From an uncultured Eubacteriales bacterium (lineage in GTDB: Bacteria > Bacillota > Clostridia > Peptostreptococcales > Anaerovoracaceae), in NCBI GenBank assembly GCA_900545135.1, contig UQXL01000027.1, positions 1-32,001 of the forward strand: DNA of 32,001 bases, in the 5' to 3' direction. The notes beneath the pieces were generated by a model. That model had not been told where the DNA came from, made no database searches, and saw only the letters and a program-made list of their open reading frames with translations. Every line of letters starts with the position of its first letter. The first letter of the stretch is position 1. The position numbers were made by a program, and so were the translations under genes. Positions 29,732 to 32,001 of this stretch are shown one piece after another.

Positions 29732-30097
29732 ATGGCAGAAAAATTAAGACCACTGGACCAGACAGAAATGGGCAGAAGAGTTAGAAGCAGGAGAGAATCC
29801 ATCGGCATGAGCCGTGAAAATCTTGCTGAACAGCTCGACGTTTCCGCGCAGTTCATCGCGGACATCGAATACGGCAACAAAGGGATTTCCATCAAGAAGT
29901 TGTACCTTTTGTGCCAGATTCTCAACGTAACAGCGGACTATATACTTGCGGGAGGAATTTTACCGGAAGAAAGGGATGGAGAAAGAGCCAGAGCCTGTGA
30001 AGAGATAATGACGATACTTTACCACTGCGACGCTAAACAGCTTAGAAGCATCGGTAAGATCGCGGAAATATATGCGGATGAAGTAAGGACAAAATAG
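29732..30097 (+). CDS. XRE-family regulator, first gene of a sigma-factor operon
   Basis: A 121-residue protein with a Cro/CI helix-turn-helix at about 13-70 (MGRRVRSRRESIGMSRENLA, then QLDVSAQFIADIEYGNKGIS, then LCQILNVTADYILAGG) and a short C-terminal helix. ATG at 29732 follows AAAGGAG by eight bases; ATGs and longer starts upstream are not supported. It ends two bases before the sigma-factor start, so both are on one mRNA. This type of regulator-sigma pairing suggests that it controls expression of the sigma/anti-sigma pair. Confidence 0.9.
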   Translation: MAEKLRPLDQTEMGRRVRSRRESIGMSRENLAEQLDVSAQFIADIEYGNKGISIKKLYLLCQILNVTADYILAGGILPEERDGERARACEEIMTILYHCDAKQLRSIGKIAEIYADEVRTK

Positions 30098-30099
30098 TC

Positions 30100-30735
30100 G
30101 TGAAATACTCGCACGAAATAGAGTCTTTCCCTATTATGACAGATATAAGAGAGAAAAGGGCTACTAAGGTGAGGGACGGATTCTATGAAGAATCTTTGAG
30201 ATTGGAGGATAACGAGGAACTGTTGTCGCAGTACTACAGAGACGTTACCCGTTATTTGGGTGTTTTTGGAATAAACAAGGCATATTTTGAAGACGCGGTG
30301 CAGGACACCATGGTGGAAGCCCTTGCAGGCGCGGAAAGGATAAGAGATAAGGACAAATCTAAATACTGGATATTAACGATAGCAAAACGAATAGGGTTAA
30401 AATATGTTAAGCAGGGAAAGAGCGAGGAAGCAACCAAGTGTTCTTACGAGGAAATCGTAAGCAACAGAGTGGAGGAGCTGGAGTTTATTTCAGACAGGCA
30501 GCTTTATGATCAGATGAGCCGGATAAGTGACGAATCTCTCTTGGAGATTTTGGAAACGACTTTGAATATCAGAGAACGCAGAATAATCATGCTGTATTAT
30601 GTCTACGGTCACAAATTCAAAGAAATAGCTGAAATCTTAAACGAGCCTGAAAGCACCGTCCGCAGCGTTTCTGCGCGGGCGAAAAAGAAGCTCAAGGCTG
30701 GATTGGAACAAGGAGGATTTTATCATGGCAAATAG
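30100..30735 (+). CDS. ECF-like RNA polymerase sigma factor
   Basis: A 211-residue sigma-70 family protein with regions 2 and 4 only. Region 2 is about 40-105 (LLSQYYRDVTRYLGVFG, then FEDAVQDTMVEAL and KYWILTIAKRI) and region 4 about 145-205 (LNIRERRIIMLYYVYGHKFK, then EIAEILNEPESTVRSVSARA). The GTG at 30100 has AAGGAC about 11 bases upstream; the ATG at 30136 is an alternative and would remove 12 residues before the sigma core. It overlaps the anti-sigma gene by 11 bases. This is the usual partner arrangement for membrane-signal-controlled sigma factors. Confidence 0.88.
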   Translation: MKYSHEIESFPIMTDIREKRATKVRDGFYEESLRLEDNEELLSQYYRDVTRYLGVFGINKAYFEDAVQDTMVEALAGAERIRDKDKSKYWILTIAKRIGLKYVKQGKSEEATKCSYEEIVSNRVEELEFISDRQLYDQMSRISDESLLEILETTLNIRERRIIMLYYVYGHKFKEIAEILNEPESTVRSVSARAKKKLKAGLEQGGFYHGK

Positions 30736-31426
30736 AAATGATTACAGAAATATGCTTGGAGAGCGTTTTGAAAACGCGTACAAAACGAAAAATGAATTTA
30801 AACGTCCGTCTGAAACAGAGATGGCCAAATGGAAACACTTGGCCAAGCTAAGGCGGAAAGAAAAGCGGAGACAGGCAAAGATAGTGGCGAGCCTTGCTTC
30901 TGTTTTTGCGATGGTATTTTGTTTCAGCGTGGTGTCGCTGTTCCAGCTGCCGGACGCGGAAGCAGGCGAAGATCAGATTGTGGATATACAAGACTGGAAG
31001 GACAATGAAGAATTTTCAAAAGTCGATGTTTACTTGGATTATTCTGATTTGCCTGAAGACATTGAAGAATATTTTTGTCTAACTGATAAATTACCAAATG
31101 GATATAGCTTTTCAGAAATGGAAGTTATAACAGTTGGGCAGAAAGTAAAGATTAAAAGTAATTTTATAAATGAAAAAGGAGATTCTATTGTAGTAAAGCA
31201 AAAGATTTCAAATGATTATACTGAAGTGATTGCAAATAGTGATAGAGTCGAAACCCTGAATGGCTTAGATGTTTATATAAAAAATTATACGAATGGAGAC
31301 AAACAGACAAGCTATAAGTTTATAGTGGAAAACACGTTTGTAAGCATCGTAGCAGGAAATGGAGTAGAAGAGGAGGTAATAAAGCAAATAATAAAAGAGG
31401 CTAAAAATAGCCTCTTAGGAAATTAA
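30725..31426 (+). CDS. Membrane anti-sigma factor with DUF4367-like extracellular domain
   Basis: A 233-residue single-pass protein. The basic cytoplasmic N-terminus (about 1-51, RRKEKRRQAK near its end) should bind the sigma factor. One transmembrane helix follows (about 52-74, IVASLASVFAMVFCFSVVSL). The outer part contains LPNGYSFSEMEVITVGQKVK and KQTSYKFIVENTFVSIVAGN, resembling DUF4367. AGGAGG lies eight bases before ATG. From about 31020 the DNA becomes much richer in A and T than the first part, which hints at a mosaic gene. The last codons contain the terminator of the convergent gene. Confidence 0.8.
   Translation: MANRNDYRNMLGERFENAYKTKNEFKRPSETEMAKWKHLAKLRRKEKRRQAKIVASLASVFAMVFCFSVVSLFQLPDAEAGEDQIVDIQDWKDNEEFSKVDVYLDYSDLPEDIEEYFCLTDKLPNGYSFSEMEVITVGQKVKIKSNFINEKGDSIVVKQKISNDYTEVIANSDRVETLNGLDVYIKNYTNGDKQTSYKFIVENTFVSIVAGNGVEEEVIKQIIKEAKNSLLGN
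31394..31415 (-). terminator. Terminator of the secreted-protein gene inside the anti-sigma coding region
   Basis: AAGAGGCTA-AAAA-TAGCCTCTT is a perfect 9-bp stem with a 4-nt loop. On the minus strand it is followed by TTATTATTT, a U-rich tail, 8 bases after the secreted-protein stop. On the plus strand AGGAAAT follows, so it acts mainly leftward. It lies in the last codons of the anti-sigma gene. Confidence 0.75.
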
Positions 31427-31854
31427 AATGCACGGGAATATGTTGTAAATATATTTGATGTAGATCCTATATAATCCTTACTTACGGTTTTTATCCTGTA
31501 GCTTGTGCCTCTTACTAAGCCGGTGTATTGATTATAAAAGTAGAAATATGATTTATTGAATCCGTTGTTGTATAGAGTACGCTCCGGATTGGTCATGTCG
31601 ATGACCCATTCACCGTCGACTTTCTTTTGCAGATATACGACAACATTATATTGGTCTACAACTTGGCTGAAGTCTACATCTATGTACACGTCGGCTTTTG
31701 AGTCGCTTATTCTGCTTATGTCATAGATAACGCTGTCTGTATCATGTGGCTGGATACCACTATCCATGGTTTCTATCGTAGCTGCGGATGCTGTTGAGCT
31801 GAATGAGAGGACGAATACTAAGGCTAAGAAGAGTGAAATAACTTTTTTCTTCAT
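31423..31854 (-). CDS. Secreted protein, family unrecognised
   Basis: A 143-residue exported protein. Residues 1-24 are a classic signal peptide: KKK, a hydrophobic core (VISLFLALVFVLSF), then STASA with cleavage predicted after it. The mature part is rich in Tyr, Val, Asp and Ser, with alternating patterns (ADVYIDVDFSQVV, NVVVYLQKKVDGEW, SYRIKTVSKDYIG) typical of an all-beta fold. There is no lipobox or sorting motif. AGGAGG lies six bases before ATG. Its stop overlaps the convergent anti-sigma stop by a few bases. It could be a target of the adjacent sigma factor, which is inference from position. Confidence 0.82.
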   Translation of the reverse strand: MKKKVISLFLALVFVLSFSSTASAATIETMDSGIQPHDTDSVIYDISRISDSKADVYIDVDFSQVVDQYNVVVYLQKKVDGEWVIDMTNPERTLYNNGFNKSYFYFYNQYTGLVRGTSYRIKTVSKDYIGSTSNIFTTYSRAF

Positions 31855-31902
31855 AAGTAACCTCCTGAATAAAAATATTCAATTTAAACAATCATCATGC
31901 AG

Positions 31903-31930
31903 TTTATAAAACCGCTGGTGTTAGCCACAA
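31903..31930 (-). promoter_or_regulatory. Putative promoter of the secreted-protein gene
   Basis: Minus-strand TTGTGG (31930-31925), 16-bp spacer, TATAAA (31908-31903), about 50 bases before the start. A GGCTAAC string covers the -35 side, so a non-standard sigma factor could also act here. Positions 31931-32001 show nothing recognisable. Confidence 0.4.
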
Positions 31931-32001
31931 CAACCATAATGTTTAAATAACTGATTGATACATGGGCGTGGGACAAAAAATCAGGTGTGCAGTCATCTTT
32001 G

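Overview
The window looks like a chromosomal segment of an anaerobic, low-to-mid GC Bacillota (class Clostridia). This is judged from the rpsF-ssb-rpsR operon with a zinc-type S18, a type III pantothenate kinase, Hsp33, DUF1846 and DUF1934 proteins, AGGAGG-type ribosome binding sites and TTGACA/TATAAT promoters. A finer taxonomic placement is not supported from sequence alone.

Layout: (1) 1-705 is a non-coding lead with several degenerate tandem repeats, then coaX (+). (2) 1471-2040 holds a decayed insertion-sequence remnant with 31-bp repeats, followed by the terminator of the rpsF-ssb-rpsR operon (-). (3) 3240-6650 (-) is a compact cluster: an Imm17-like membrane protein, kptA (RNA 2'-phosphotransferase), a zinc-ribbon protein, a SUFU-domain protein and a DUF4261 protein. 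SUFU and Imm17 are known immunity families of polymorphic toxin systems. A short basic reading frame that could be a toxin tail ends directly before the Imm17-like gene. (4) 6714-7890 (-) carries two toxin-antitoxin loci: type II hicAB, and a type I locus with a 28-residue membrane peptide, a convergent antisense RNA and a shared terminator.

(5) 7947-13581 is a 5.6-kb mobile element bounded by a TATAGC direct repeat and inverted arms CGTAAGACAGTAA. It carries a small XRE regulator, a superfamily 1 helicase with an inserted nuclease-like domain and a C-terminal zinc finger, a TnpW-like protein and a large serine recombinase. Removing it in silico rebuilds a perfect intrinsic terminator (CCCCGGC stem) for the nucleotidyltransferase gene on its right, so the element sits in the loop of a terminator and supplies its own hairpin in exchange. 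The helicase operon is the only evident cargo and is a candidate defence module.

(6) 13597-21012 is mostly housekeeping: a sugar nucleotidyltransferase, a DUF2148 ferredoxin-like protein, a PucR-type regulator, a truncated NADAR gene, cysK, a PAP2 phosphatase, plsC and an HtrA-type membrane protease. (7) 21118-28978 is a long + strand gene set: phosphohexomutase, hslO, ddl, DUF1934, DUF1846 and a ClC exchanger, closed by a strong bidirectional terminator. (8) 29054-31854 is regulatory: two XRE proteins, an ECF-like sigma factor with its membrane anti-sigma partner, and a convergent secreted protein whose terminator lies inside the anti-sigma coding region.

Recurring themes are short perfect duplications in intergenic gaps, low-complexity in-frame insertions in three metabolic enzymes, and accumulation of small conflict-system genes between 3.2 and 13.6 kb.
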